A stretch of DNA of 64,000 nucleotides from the NCBI RefSeq assembly GCF_002575655.3, contig NC_053037.3, positions 48,558,242 to 48,622,241 of the forward strand. The letters are read 5' to 3'. Positions 11,993 through 23,427 of the stretch are shown in pieces. Both the position numbers and the translations under genes were made by a program. This DNA comes from Aegilops tauschii subsp. strangulata (Eukaryota; Streptophyta; Magnoliopsida; Poales; Poaceae). The first letter of the stretch is position 1. Every line of letters begins with the position of its first letter. The notes beneath the pieces were generated by a model, which did not search any database, was not told the origin of the DNA, and worked only from the letters and a program-made list of their open reading frames with translations.

Positions 11993-12447
11993 CTATTTCC
12001 GGCGGCGGCGGAGACAGCGTGCCGCGCCGTCGTTGTCATCCTCCGGAACGTCGTTGTTGAAGTCTTCAAGGCAGCACAGAATGTTCTTCACTTGTAAATC
12101 AAACATCGTGTCGTCGCACGATCGACGGGCGGGGCGCGGGAGGATGGCAACTGGCGCCGTTGAGAGGTAGTGGTCGACGGCGGCGTCCCATGCCGCTGAG
12201 GGGGCGCGCGCACGGGCACATGTGCGGCGGGGGTAGCCAAACGCACGGGGACCGGCGCCGCGGTGGGTGGAGGGGCGCGCACGGGCACGGGCGCTGGCAT
12301 GTACACAAGCTCGCGCGGGTCCACGGAGACCTCGCTGACGCCTGCGGCTTCCAGCTCTATGATAGTGCTCAGCGACCAACCCATCAATGCTACGGGGATG
12401 ATCGCTGGCGCGGGCGCGGGGATGGGAGCTGGGACGGGAGCTCGCAC
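11993..12447 (-). pseudogene. Hypothetical Pro/Ala/Arg-rich ORF, probably frameshifted
   Basis: Two overlapping minus-strand frames (12088-12447 and 11993-12379) look like one gene with a frame break. The first gives a Pro/Ala-rich start and a G-W-S-L-S-T-I-I-E-L-E segment. The second supplies a more normal end containing F-D-L-Q-V-K-N-I-L-C-C-L-E-D-F-N-N-D and an acidic stretch before the stop. I recognise no known domain. Part of the openness may come from GC-rich composition. It lies inside the CACTA-like block and may be carried by it. Confidence 0.35.
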
Positions 12448-12654
12448 GCCTCCTGTTCAGTCAAGCAGCTGTCCGCACGACACCTCTTATAACCATTAAA
12501 ACCAAGACACGTGGCGTCACGTGAATGGTTAACGGAACGCACACGATTTGAATTATACAAACGTTTGAGATATTAAAGTGGCAGCTATTTTTTCAAAATG
12601 CCTTTGTTGGTTGTTATTCGAGTGCGCCTTCTCTCAAAATTTACACAAAAAATA

Positions 12655-14600
12655 CCACAGCATGTCGGGTGCCATTCCATGATAGCATACTAAGTTTCAT
12701 GAATTTCAGACGAGTTTTGGATTTACTAGAATTTAAAAACAAAGTATCTCAACATTTTGCCGGCAATCAACAGCGCCCTGGTGTTTGAAATTCATTCTCA
12801 TTTCTTGCATGGGACCTAAGCATGCACCCAAGGACAGATTTGATTTTGCAGCCAATTTATATGCACTGGAGCATGTGCATGTAATTCAAATTTGAATTAT
12901 GCACATAAAATGCCTAGAAAACCCAGTTAATGTATAAAAATGTCCAAACAAACCCTGAAATTTCTAAAATTTAACACAACACTCCTGTTGTTCTATGTTG
13001 ACACTATAAAATTTCTGAAAGCAATAAGAGGCAGCGAATATCGTTTCGTCCCCAAAGGTAGCACGTTCCCTACTGAAACCATCAGGCTTGTTGTGAGAAG
13101 CTTATACCCAAACCTGCCCCAAATGGGACAAAAAAATTACCACGGCATGTTGATGCCGCTCCATGATAGCATGCCAAGTTTCATGAATTTCAGACGAGTT
13201 TTGGATTTACTAGAATTTAAAAGCAAAGTATCTCAATGTTTACGGCCGAGTGACGGTGGCCGGGTGTTTGACATTCATTCTCATTTCTTGCATGGGACCT
13301 AAGCATGCAACCAAGGACACAGATTTGAATTTTCAACCAATTTATATGCATTAGAGCATGTGCCTGTAGTTCAAATTTGAATTATGCACACAAATGCATA
13401 GAAAACTCAGTTAATGTATAAAAATTTCTAAACGAGCCTCGAAAAATTCCTAAAATTAACACAACACTCATGTTGTTCTATGTTGACACTAGGAAAAAAA
13501 TTAAAATCAAGAAGAGGCAACGGATATCGTTTCGTCCAGAAAGGTGAAACGTTCCTGACCGTAACCATGAGGCTTGTTGTGAGAAGCTCTGGTTTGTGAG
13601 AAGCTTATATACCCCAACTTGCCCCAAATGGGGCAATATTTTTACCATTGCATGTTGATGCCGTTCCATGCTAGCATGTCAAGTTTCATAAATTTCAGAC
13701 GCGTTTTTGATTTACTAGAATTTAAAAACCATGTATCTCAATGTTAGCGGTCGAGCGACGGTGGCAAGGTGTTTGACATTCATTCTCATTTCTTGCATGG
13801 GACTTAAGCATGTAACCAAGGACACACATTCCAATTTTGAACCAATTTGTCTGCACTGGAGCATGTGCATGTAGTTCAAATTTGAATTATGCACATGAAT
13901 GCATAGAAAACTCAGTTAATGTATAAAAATGTTCAAGCGAACCCTGAAAAATCTCCAAAATTGACACAACACTCGTGTTGTTTTATGTTGATACGAGAAA
14001 AAATTGGAAGTACGAAGATGCAACAGATATCGTTTCGTCCCCCAAGGTGGCACGTTCCCCTACCGAAACCATCAGGCTTGTTGTGAGAGAAGCTCTGCTT
14101 TGCGAGAAGCTTATACCCGAACCTGCCCCAAATGGGATAATATTTTACCACGGCATGTCGATGCCGTTCTATGATATCATGTCAAGTTTCATGAATTTCA
14201 GACGAGTTTTCGATTTACTAGAATTTTAAAACCATGTATCTCAATGTTAGCGGCCGAGCGACAGTGTCAAGGTGTTTGACATTCATTTTTATTTCTTGCA
14301 TATGACCTAAGCTTGCAAAAAAGGACAAACATTTGATTTTGCAACCCATTTTTATGGATTGGAGCATGTGCATGTAGTTCAATTTTGAATTATGCACATA
14401 AATGCCTAGAAAACACAGTTAACGTATAAAAATGTCCAAACGATCCCTGAAATTCATCCCCATGTGTTGCATGGGACATAAGCATAAACCCATGGACACA
14501 TATATGATTTAACAACCCATGTTGTTGCACCGGAGCATGTGCGTGTAGTTTAATTTTGAATTCTGCACATGAAATGACAAGAAAACTAATTTAATGTATA
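12655..14600. repeat. Tandem array, unit about 485-505 bp
   Basis: A landmark phrase (gttaa(t/c)gtataaaaat) recurs near 12926, 13410, 13916 and 14419, giving steps of about 484, 506 and 503 bp. A shortened last unit repeats it near 14590. Each unit also repeats tttcatgaatttcagacg, caggcttgttgtgagaag, and a conserved phrase around a gcatgtg(c)atg motif. Copies differ by scattered substitutions and small indels, so the array is not recent. Long tandem arrays of this kind occur inside large CACTA elements in Triticeae. No coding function is apparent, and the open frames within single units are incidental. Confidence 0.85.
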
Positions 14601-14940
14601 AAATGTCCAAATGAACCCTGAATAATTCCAATTCTTTTATGACACACATGTAGTTGCATGTTCACCGCAGATAAAAGTTCTAGCAATTCAAACACCGTCC
14701 ATTGCCGATGTGACCTCATTATGTAATTCAAATCAAGATGAAAAATCATGTAGATCCCACATAGCTTATTATCACCAAACCATGTGAGATGCAGTACAAA
14801 ATATCCTGGAGCACCGTCGTGTATAGTACGCCTATGACTTATGCGAGAAGGTGCGTCGGCTACAGTCCACAGTCGGCGTGTCAAGCACACTAGGTCGCTC
14901 CCCAAATATAATTTCACTGTTCAATCGTCGCCGGTGAAAT

Positions 14941-15354
14941 ATGGGGACGTGGACCCGTGTCGTGAGGGCAACTTCGGCGGCCCACTCCGGCGAGAGTGCG
15001 GCCGCAACCGCTAGGCGCGTGCTAACAAGCTTCGTGAAGGCGACCGCAATCTGCGATCGGGCGGCCAAGGCAGCCCAAACGGCTGCTGTTGCTCCTCAGG
15101 CGGCGGCAGCAACATCTGCCTCGGGGATAGCAACTGGTGAGAGCGGCACAGCAGTTGTCCGTTCCGCAGCGACGGCCTTAGCCCTGATGGAGGCCGCCCA
15201 CGCCCAGCTCATGGCGGTCACCGTACAAATCGAAAGAAGCTTCTCCGACAACGGTCGGCAACCCACGGCCGAAGAGTTGGCAATCACCGAGAGCGTTCGA
15301 GCAGTCGTCCGTTCCTGCGCGGCATACCTTGACACGACGCTTTGTTTTGTTTAA
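14941..15354 (+). CDS. Hypothetical alanine-rich protein (137 aa)
   Basis: An ATG-initiated frame of 137 codons encodes an Ala-rich, probably helical protein. It has repeated A-A-x-A patterns, a Q-P-T-A-E-E-L-A segment near residue 90 and a hydrophobic end (T-L-C-F-V) before TAA. No domain, signal peptide or clear membrane segment was recognised, and no splice partner was found. A shorter antisense frame is a shadow. It lies between the tandem arrays of the CACTA-like block, so it may be an element-borne ORF. The compositional bias means it may not be translated. Confidence 0.35.
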   Translation: MGTWTRVVRATSAAHSGESAAATARRVLTSFVKATAICDRAAKAAQTAAVAPQAAAATSASGIATGESGTAVVRSAATALALMEAAHAQLMAVTVQIERSFSDNGRQPTAEELAITESVRAVVRSCAAYLDTTLCFV

Positions 15355-15878
15355 TTAAGAGCGCCGATCTTTAATTTTTTAGAGTAATGTTTAGGTCAGC
15401 TAGCTCTATTTAATTGCTAAACTCGCTCGATTAAGAAGTGTGGGTGTGCTGTAGTCTCCTTTGTGTACCCAAATTGTGCAATGATGTGGATGACCACTGT
15501 AACCATGGAAATTCGAACCAAAATTTTTGACGTTCAAACCCATCACACACGGGTTAAGCTATCTGAATCGTTTGTGATGTTCACATATCATACACAGTTC
15601 TGAATAAGGGACCGTGTCTAATGACACTTTGCACGCCAGTTTTTTCGCTGAACCGATTCCAAATTTTTGGCTTCTGCGAAAATATCTACCTCCCCGCCCG
15701 CTCCACCTTACCAAAAGCCACATTTCCCCTGTTTCCGCCTTTGTTTCCAAGTTGAAACCTTTACTCCTTGCTTGCAGCGCCGCCTCCTCGCCGACGGCCC
15801 TCCTTCACGCTGCTCAGCCTCGCCTATCCAGTCAGGTAATCCACACCCGACCCCCATCCTCCTCCTTCCACATCCCAC
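15355..15878. other. Spacer with CACTA-style phrases
   Basis: No gene is recognised. Around 15530-15620 phrases such as catcacacacgggtt and tcgtttgtgatg resemble the subterminal repeats at 8815-9110 and 18330-18730, possibly from a nested CACTA end. Confidence 0.3.
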
Positions 15879-16359
15879 ATGCCCCGACCGCTGGCGCGAC
15901 ACCTTCCACCCAAATCACCGATCCCTCCACAAAATAAGCGCCGCCCTAAGCCATGGTGCACGCAGTATAGCCAGGATCTCAAGGAGCATTTGGCAGCACA
16001 GAAGCAAATCGCGGCCGCATGCGCGGATGAGGTCGCGATGGCTGCCATTCGTGCCGAGCCAGATCTTGGAGGTGCACCTCACCGTCGACGCCTCGCGCGC
16101 CGATGCCGCGACGCGGTTGGCTGCTTTAAACGACAGTTTGTGGCATTTTCTCGAGGCCACCCTCGGTGCCTTCAACGAAGACTACGAGGTGTTTTCTCAG
16201 CGTGCACGTGCTTACCTCATCTTGAGAGCCAGCAGGTTGGTGCCCGGAGCGGCTCAGGCAACTCACCACTACGACGAGGGCACCCACGATGCGGAGGCCT
16301 CACCCTCTTCCATGTCCAAGGAGCCAATCGTCATTGATATCTCCGACAATGAGGAGTAG
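15879..16359 (+). pseudogene. Hypothetical protein gene with a frame break
   Basis: Two plus-strand frames appear to be one gene. The upstream frame (from 15879) reads a Q-D-L-K-E-H-L-A-A-Q-K-Q segment and an Ala-rich helix to about 16060. The downstream frame continues with L-N-D-S-L-W-H-F-L-E-A-T-L and Y-E-V-F-S-Q-R-A-R-A-Y, ending in an acidic tail (I-V-I-D-I-S-D-N-E-E) before TAG at 16357. The change of frame near 16060 implies a small indel. No known domain was recognised. The acidic tail resembles those of chromatin or ubiquitin-like-binding proteins, but that is only a resemblance. Confidence 0.4.
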
Positions 16360-16574
16360 CTTGTCTTATTAGCTCACTATAAGGACCCATGTTCAGTTTG
16401 CTAGCTACTGCCTTTCCTTAACAAATTCTAGTGAATTGTGCTATCTATTTTTACCATGCAATCTTCTGCTCTAGTGTATATGTTCTATATGTCGTGCAAT
16501 GTGGTGTTCGGTTAACTGTTTGGTTCAATTCTACAAATATGATGTTCAATTCTTCAGGGTGCAATTTTCCAAGT

Positions 16575-17335
16575 TTTCAAGCATGCTTGGTTTGGTTAAC
16601 TGTCTAATCTTCTATTAGGAGTATGTTATATTGTGCAATGTGGTGCTTAGTTAACGTTTGGTTCATTTGTGTTGTGGTGTTTAGTTAACTGTTTGGTTCA
16701 ATTCTGCAATGCGATGTTCAATAGTTGTGGGTGCATTCTGTTATTGTATACCATGTGAGAAGTAAATCAAATTTGGATGTACTAAATACATGAGAAACAA
16801 ATACAATTGCTATATTTCTAAGTTGTTAAGCATGCTTGGTTTGGTTAACTGTCTGATCTTCTATTAGGAGTATGTTATATTGTGCAATGTGGTGCTCAGT
16901 AACGTTTGGTTCATTTGTTGTGTGTTTAGTTAACTGTTTGGTTCAATTCTGCAATGTGATGTTCAATTATTGTGGGTGCATTCTGTTATTGTACATCACG
17001 TGAGGAATAAATTGAATTTGGCTGCAGTAAATACATGAGAAACAAATACAATTGCTATATTTCCAAGTTGTTAAGCATGCTTGGTTTGGTTAACTGTCTG
17101 ATCTTCTATTAGGAGTATATTATATTGTGCAATGTGGTTCTCAGTTAATGTTTGGTTCATTTGTTGTGGTGTTTAGTTAACTGCTTGGTTCAATTCTGCA
17201 ATGCGATGTCCAATTGTCGTGGGTAGAATTTTGTATTGTTGTGCATGTGAGGAATAAATCGAATTTGGCTACACTTAATACATGAGAAACATATACAAGT
17301 GCTATATTTTCTAGTTCTTAATCATGCTTGGTTTG
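16575..17335. repeat. Tandem array, unit about 247 bp
   Basis: The phrase (g/t)catgcttggtttgg begins at 16581, 16830, 17075 and 17322, steps of 249, 245 and 247 bp. Each unit also repeats catgagaaacaaatacaa, ttctattaggagtat and gtttggttcaattctgcaatg. The array holds about three units plus flanking partial copies, upstream of the B3-like fragment. Copies are diverged, indicating an old array. Confidence 0.85.
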
Positions 17336-17384
17336 GATGAATGAGTTTTCCATGTGGCTTGAATTAATCTGATGAATCTGCAAT

Positions 17385-18072
17385 GTGCTTATTTTTCATC
17401 AACATATTTTATTGATAGCATGCGAACCTTTACTTAATCTGATGACTAACTACCTTATATGTGTTGCAGGGAAACAATGGGAAGCACTGAGGTTTACAAT
17501 CAAGGTTAACACGTGCATGGTCCGTTGTCTAATAACACATTATTGTGCAATTGCAGGAACCATTCTAACATTATTGTGCAATTGCAGGAACCCACTGTTC
17601 GATCCTTTTTGCATATGGGGAAATGAGTTGTCCATGAATATCAATCAAGTCAAGAAACTCAGAAAGATTGTTAGGACAAAAACAATAAGATCTTTGTCTA
17701 CACAAGGAAGAAGACATCAATTCACTACAAGATGGTACTAACTATTATACCTTGCCTTTTTTTATTCCTTTGCCCCATTTCCAATATAGAGAAGATATTT
17801 ATGCACATCCTTGTTTTTAGGTCTTTTAAAAGCAGTTCACTGATGATTACCTCTCGAACCACCTCTATGGTCAGGAGGCGAGGAAGGTTTTCATACAACA
17901 CCAACGGTTCAATATTGAAGTGTTCCTGAAGAGGACGAATGACAGACGGTCAATCATCCATAGGCACTGGCCTAAAGTTGCATAGACCTTCAACATGAAT
18001 GAAGGCTCAATATTCTCCTTCCGCTTCAACAATTTTTCAGATGAGATGCATCTGTCTATGTACCGTCTATGA
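17385..18072 (+). pseudogene. B3-domain-like gene fragment, interrupted
   Basis: A first open piece (17385-17741) ends in a Lys-rich stretch (Q-V-K-K-L-R-K-I-V). A second piece at about 17836-18072 reads D-Y-L-S-N-H-L-Y-G, then R-H-W-P-K-V and N-M-N-E-G-S-I-F-S-F-R-F, then L-S-M-Y-R-L before TGA at 18070. The order of a Trp-Pro-Lys motif, a Gly-rich turn and an F-x-F strand resembles plant B3 DNA-binding domains. An in-frame TAG at 17983-17985 interrupts it right after W-P-K-V-A. Upstream of it a 31-bp stretch is duplicated in tandem (17540 and 17571). It lies at the right side of the CACTA-like block, so it may be captured. The B3 call is tentative. Confidence 0.45.
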
Positions 18073-18329
18073 TGCTAATTTTGAAAGGTTCTACATGCTG
18101 GATGTGAAACTTGATGCTGGTGCAGTTGTGTAATGGAGTAGCTGAGTGCTGAAGCTATATCATGTTGTACTCTGATGTATTTCAATTATGAAATCCTGCT
18201 TCCTTAATATGGAAATGAAATATATTATGTGCTTAATATGAATGTCAATTAGATTAATAAATGAATTATTAATAATAGGGCAATTTGCCTGCTAATGACG
18301 AATTAGCCTGCTAATTGGATTTTGCTATT

Positions 18330-18810
18330 GCAAACGGTTATTGAGAACGCACACAGTTTCTAGGAATAAACCGTGTTGAATCAATGAACAATCACACACG
18401 ACCTGCTCTTGAAAACTGTTTGCGTTAGGCCACCTTGCGCAAACATTTACCACATAAAAACTGTGTGTGATGGACAGTCTTTGCCACACAGATTCTTCTA
18501 CGCACCGTGTGTGATGCATTCACTAACGCAAATGATAAAATTGTTAATATCGTGTGTGATGTACGTGCGAACGGAAATCTTTTCCTTGGAGCGACTGTGT
18601 GGGATGTATATACGAACTGAAACGTTTAGCAGGGACTGACTGTGTGGGATGTACTTACGACCAGTATAACCGTATTTCATCGCTCGCCGGTCACACACGA
18701 CCTCATTTTGCTGAGTGTGTGTGCCAGGTGGGCATATCCCCGACGGTTTCTGGGTCGTGTGGGACGGAACGCCCTATCGCCCACACTCACTCGGTGACGG
18801 TTCCAAATGT
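18330..18810. repeat. Right subterminal short repeats
   Basis: Repeated gtgtgtgatg, gtgtgggatgta, acacacgacct and aaactgtttgcg phrases occur throughout, matching in style those at 8815-9110. They are read as the other subterminal array of the CACTA-like block. The exact terminus is missing or unrecognised. Confidence 0.45.
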
Positions 18811-19117
18811 TGTCGCGGAAAGGGGTTAAAAACTGTTTGTATAGCACCCCGCTGTACCCGTGCTATACCAATATAAAAATACCCAAAGGGGCAGATTCAA
18901 TTAATCTCGGCCATCAAATCATATCAATCCAACGACCTAGACTGCTTCAATGTCGAGCGCTCAACACGTTTAGCATGCAGTTAATTTCATGTCAAATATA
19001 GTGTTAATTACATAATAATACACACATAATATCCTACTTAATATTCACATGCACTTAATATACTTCCAAATTAAGCGTTCATTGCACGTACACATTGACT
19101 AGTATATCAAGTGTCAG

Positions 19118-19275
19118 CAGTGGCGTAGGCAGGGCTAGGCTATGCCCCGGGCCAGCCCTTGTAGCTACGATACCTACGAAGGCTAGAATGTCAAAAATAC
19201 CTACAATATACCATGGATCATAGAGCCACGCCCCAGGCCATGGCCCTAGTAAGCTGGGGCATGGCTACGCCACTG
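19118..19275. mobile_element. hAT-type non-autonomous element (158 bp)
   Basis: Terminal inverted repeats read cagtggcgtagg at the left and ggctacgccactg at the right. The 8-bp flanks agtgtcag (19110-19117) and agtgccag (19276-19283) match at 7 of 8 positions, the length expected for hAT insertion. The interior has a further inverted arrangement (ctatgccccgggcc against gccccagg) and no coding capacity. Confidence 0.82.
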
Positions 19276-19460
19276 AGTGCCAGAGAGTCGGGGCCAAAAC
19301 CAAAATTGTTGGTTAACACCTCAGATCATGGTGCCGCACATGGGGTGGGGTAGGCCACATCCCATTTAAATCTCTCTTGGTTGTTAGACAAGATTAAAAT
19401 TCAACAGTCTCTTCCTAGGGGCTGAGGAGGTTCCGTAAGAATGACCTGCTCAACTGCGTG

Positions 19461-20003
19461 TTTTTTTTTCGAAAATGGTGAATTTTATTTGCTCAAAAAG
19501 CAGCATCAAGAGGATACAAACCCAAAGAGCACACATCCGGCCTCTGCACAGCTAGGATGCACATAGCCTATACGAATACACACACACACACAAAAACTCA
19601 CTAGATAGCAAAGTTATATAAGACCAAAGCTATGTGTAGGCGAGTAAAAGAAAAATCCAAAGCGATTAGATCCACGATCGGCAAAGTACATTAGTGACCA
19701 TATCCGAACCAACCATCTCATGACACCACACAGACCACGAGGTTCTTCAACAGCAACTCCTTCAAGAAGGGAGCGACACTTAAGTGTTGCTGTCACCGGA
19801 TCCAACCACCAAGGCCTGAATCTAGGTTTTCATCCTGAAGAAACAATCAAAGCATATCCGAGCAATGCCTCAAGGTAATGACGTAAAAGAACATCACCAT
19901 TGCCAGGTATAACCAGCTCGGGTCAACCTAGGCTTTCACCCAAGAGCTCGCGACCGGGTGCTCACAGCACCACCATCGAAGTCACTCAAGTGTTGTCGCA
20001 CCC
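19461..20003 (-). mobile_element. LINE-like 3' end (minus), interrupted by the solo LTR
   Basis: On the minus strand this ends in a tail reading aattttcaccattttcg-like sequence followed by a run of A (seen on plus as nine T then cgaaaatgg at about 19461). The preceding plus-strand text mirrors a leader of the kind found in grass LINE 3' ends. No ORF2 domain is left. The same unit probably continues at 21564-21848, because the solo LTR between them carries a target duplication. Confidence 0.45.
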
Positions 20004-21563
20004 TGCTACCTCTTGAGCACTGCGTTGGTTTTTCCCTTGAAGAGGAAAGGGTGATGCAGCAAAGTAGCGTAAGTATTTCCCTCAGTTTTTGAGAACCAAG
20101 GTATCAATCCAGTAGGAGACTACACGCAAGTCGCCTCGTACCTACACAAACAAATAAGAACCTTGATAAAGGGGTTGTCAATCCCTTCACGGCCACTTGC
20201 AAAAGTGAGATCTGATAGAGAGTAATAAGATAAATATTTTTGGTATTTTTATGATAAAGATTGAAAGTAAAGATTGCAAAGTAAAATAGATCGGAAACTT
20301 ATATGATGGAGAATAGACCCGGGGGCCATAGGTTTCACTAGTGGCTTCTCTCAAGATAGCATAAGTATTACGGTGGGTGAACAAATTACTGCCGAGCAAT
20401 TGATAGAAAAGCGCATAGTTATGAGAATATCTAGGCATGATAATGTATATAGGCATCACGTCCGTGACAAGTAGACCGAAACGATTCTGCATCTACTACT
20501 ATTACTCCACACATCAACCGCTATCCAGCATGCATCTAGAGTATTAAGTTCATAAGAACAGAGTAACGCATTAGGCAAGATGACATGATGTAGAGGGATA
20601 AACTCAAGCAATATGATATAAACCCCATCTTTTTATCCTGGATGGCAACAATACAATACGTGTCGTTTCCCCTGCTGTCACTGGGATCGAGCAACGCAAG
20701 ATTGAACCCAAAGCTAAGCACTTCTCACATTGCAAGAAAGATCAATCTAGTAGGCCAAACCAAACTGATAATTCGAAGAGACTTGCAAAGATATTAAATC
20801 ATACATAAAAGAATTCAGAGGAGATTCAAATATTGTTCATAGATAATCTTGATCATAAACCCACAATTCATCGGATCTCGACAAACACACCGCAAAAAGA
20901 ATTACATCGAATAGATCTCCAAGAAGATCGAGGAGAACTTTGTATTGAGATCCAAAGAGAGAGAAGAAGCCATCTAGCTAATAACTATGGACCCGAAGGT
21001 TTGCGGTAAACTACTCACACATCATCGGGGAGGCTATGGTGTTGATGTAGAAGCCCTCCGTGATCGATTCCCCCTCCGACGGAGCGCCGGAAAAGGCCCC
21101 AAGATGGGATCTCACGGGTACGGAAGGTTGCGGCGGTGGAAATAGGGTTTCGTGGTGCTCCCGGATGTTTTCGGGGTATATGGATATATATAGGAGGAAG
21201 AAGTAGGTCGGTGGAGCTGCGAGGGGCCCATGATTGTGGGGTGCGCGCCCAGGGGGGCCAGGCGCACCTCCCTGCCTCGTGGCCTCCTCGCTTTGTTCTT
21301 GACGTCCACTCCAAGTCCTCTGGATCACGTTTGTTCCAAAAATAACTCTCCCGAAGGTTTCATTCCGTTTGGACTCCGTTTGATATTCCTTTTCAGCGAA
21401 ACACTGAAATAGGCAAAAAACAACAATTTGCACTGGGCCTTCGGTTAATAGGTTAGTCCCAAAATTAATATAAAAGTGCTTACTAGAGCCCATTAAACAT
21501 CCAAAACAGATAATATAATAGCATGGAACAATCAAAAATTATAGATACGTTGGAGATGTATCA
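20004..21563 (-). mobile_element. Solo LTR of a Gypsy-type retrotransposon (1560 bp)
   Basis: On the minus strand it begins tgatacatctccaacg at 21563 and ends ggtagca at 20004. The flanks are a perfect 5-bp duplication, caccc at 19999-20003 and 21564-21568. It is closely similar to the two LTRs of the complete element at 23292-30233. With one LTR, no internal domain and an intact target duplication, it is a solo LTR formed by recombination between two LTRs. A TATA-rich stretch (tatatatcc on minus) near 21176-21196 is a likely promoter. It inserted into the LINE-like unit. Confidence 0.9.
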
Positions 21564-21848
21564 CACCCCTTTTCCGCAATCCTAGCAGCTATATGCGATG
21601 CTATTGCCGCCACTGCACAATCATTCCTCTGCATCAAGCCGCTGTCCATAGTTTGCATCACACCGCCAAAGTCAACCATTGGACATAGAGAGATGGACCC
21701 TCCCGAAGATCCCTCGGTGACCACCGCCATTTGTGGAGCCGCAGGAGGTTGCTACAACAGTCTGCAGACACCCCACTCGAACGACCTCCTCTGGATCACA
21801 ACCACCCTTGCACCAAATCCAACAAGGCCCAGGATCTGCCCCGCCAGA
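21564..21848. other. Continuation of the unit split by the solo LTR
   Basis: This short stretch follows the right copy of the caccc duplication and ends at the CACTA terminus at 21849. Removing the solo LTR would join it to 19461-20003. No coding domain was recognised. Confidence 0.4.
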
Positions 21849-22369
21849 CACTACAAAAAAAGACACATCCGTGACATTTTGGGCCGAACGAATTTTTTTC
21901 CTGTCATACTTATGACACTTCTATGACAATAATTGTGACAAAACCCGGTATCATCATAGATGTGGTGGGGTCCTACTTCTATGATAAAAAATCATGACAG
22001 AAAATGGGCTTTTCGTCCTAGGCGGGCCGGAGACGCAGCTGCATGACATTCTTTGGGCCGTCCTTGATGGAAAAAACCGTGGTAGAAGCAAGGGCGAGGA
22101 AAATATCGGGGAGTTCCCAGTTACGGTGGGTGGCCGGGACGGAGCAATGCACGGAGGTTTGCGCGTTTCTCTCGTACACGTACGCGCGTGGGTGCGAGGC
22201 GTTGGGCTCTAACTGAAACCGAGTGAGGCGTTCGCTTACTGAACCCGAGTGATTGCACTAGCTACATTACTGAACCCGAGCGATCGATCCCTGGCTGTTA
22301 ACTGAACCCGAGAGATTCCTTCGCTACTGCTGCTAACTGAAGCCGATCGATGCTGCCTCTGGATGAACA

Positions 22370-22780
22370 GTGGGCATTGTTGAGGGGGTTTGGATGAATA
22401 GTTACCGGTGGGGGGTTGGATGAACAGGACCCCGTGGTAGTAGAGGCCGTTGCCGCTGGATGAATAGTACCCCGATCAATTGAGCCGGTGGATGAACAGG
22501 ACCCCGTGGAGGGCTGGATGAACAAGACCCCATGGAGGGCTGGTTGAACAGTAGCCGGTGGAGGGCTGGATGAACAGTAGGCCGTGGAGGGGTGGTTGAA
22601 CAGGACCCCTTGGAGAGGGCTGGTTGAACAGTAGCCAGTGGAGGAGCGTGCGGTGGAGGCTGGATGAACAGGAGCCCGTGGATGAACAGTCGCAGGTGGA
22701 GGCTGGAGGAGGTCGACGGTGGATGAATAGTAGCCCGTGGAGGCAGTCGATGGTGGAGATGAACAATATCCCGTGGAGTC
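22370..22780. repeat. Minisatellite, unit 26-27 bp
   Basis: Units of the form ggctgg(a/t)tgaacag followed by (g/t)a(c/g)cccgtggag recur about every 26-27 bp, clearest at 22512, 22538, 22564, 22591 and 22618. Outer units are more degenerate. Because the unit length is often near a codon multiple and lacks stops in some frames, several long open frames appear on the minus strand. Confidence 0.8.
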
Positions 22781-23427
22781 CCATTTTGCGGTACGCCACA
22801 CCCCTCCCGATGAACAGGACCCCCGTTTCGACCGTAGCGCTCCAACACAAGTCCGTTTCCTCCGTTTTGCAGTACGCCACACCCCTCTCGATCAACAGGA
22901 CCCCGTTTCGACCGTAGGAGGTCCAACACAAGTCCGTTTCCTTCGTTTTGCGGTACGCCAGACCCCTCCCGATGAACAGGATCCCGTTTCGAACGTGGCC
23001 GGTCGAACACAAGGCCGTTTCCTCCGTTTTGCGGTACGCCAGGCCTCGTTTCCATCGGCTGTTCCGTCCAAGCCCTCCTGATGAACACGACGACGCATTC
23101 CGTTCTGACCCAGCCGGTTGGCTCCCCATGAACACGACGACGACGCTGTTTCTCCATTCTGATCCAGCCATGTACATGAGCCCTGGCCGTACGTATGCGT
23201 GAGTAGGCGTTCGAGACCCCACCCGTATGTACGTACGTGGCCGTATTTACTTTCTTGCAACATGGCCGCTGTACGTACGTGTACATGCTACTGCTACCTC
23301 TTGAGCACTGCATGGGTTTTCCCTTCAAGAGGAAACGGTGATGCAGTAAAGTAGCGTAAGTATTTCCCTCAGGTTTTGAGAACCAAGGTATCAATCCAGT
23401 CGGAGACCACGCGCGAGTCCCACGCAT
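22402..23427 (-). other. Long open frame created by minisatellites (341 codons)
   Basis: A 341-codon minus-strand frame covers both tandem arrays. Other frames are also long on the same strand (22476-23222 and 22298-22882). The predicted product is repetitive (R-N-G-G-P-V-H-R-E-G-type units of 27 residues), has no known domain and starts inside the LTR at 23292 and above. I treat it as a by-product of stop-poor repeats. It is listed because the 81-bp period (27 codons) has been kept exact. Confidence 0.3.
22784..23050. repeat. 81-bp tandem repeat, about 3.3 copies
   Basis: The phrase ttttgc(g/a)gtacgcc starts at 22784, 22865, 22946 and 23027, each step exactly 81 bp. Units also share ccgatgaacaggaccc, cgtttcga(a/c)cgt and aacacaag(t/g)ccgtttcc. 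Substitutions are present but indels between units are balanced, so the period is exact. Confidence 0.92.

Larger units (their letters stand above)
8761..18830. mobile_element. CACTA-like composite block carrying gene fragments
   Basis: The block opens with cactactgcagg at 8761, a CACTA-type terminus, preceded by cta. Just inside are repeated gtgtgcgat / actgtttgtgat phrases (8815-9110). The same style (gtgtgtgatg, acacacga) returns at 18330-18730, as expected of subterminal repeats at two ends of one element. Between them lie a KIB-like pseudogene, a B3-like fragment, hypothetical ORFs and two tandem arrays. A right-hand terminus (inverted, ending tagtg) with a matching cta flank was not found, and similar phrases also occur near 11590-11820 and 15540-15620. 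The block may therefore be truncated or may consist of several nested elements. No CACTA transposase was recognised. Confidence 0.5.

Noticed and set aside
12655..14600. CRISPR-like array from regular repeats
   Set aside because: Units are about 500 bp and contiguous without spacers, in a plant nuclear context.
18995..19005. tatagtg as the right end of the first CACTA-like block
   Set aside because: It has no adjoining inverted repeat and no cta flank to match the left side.
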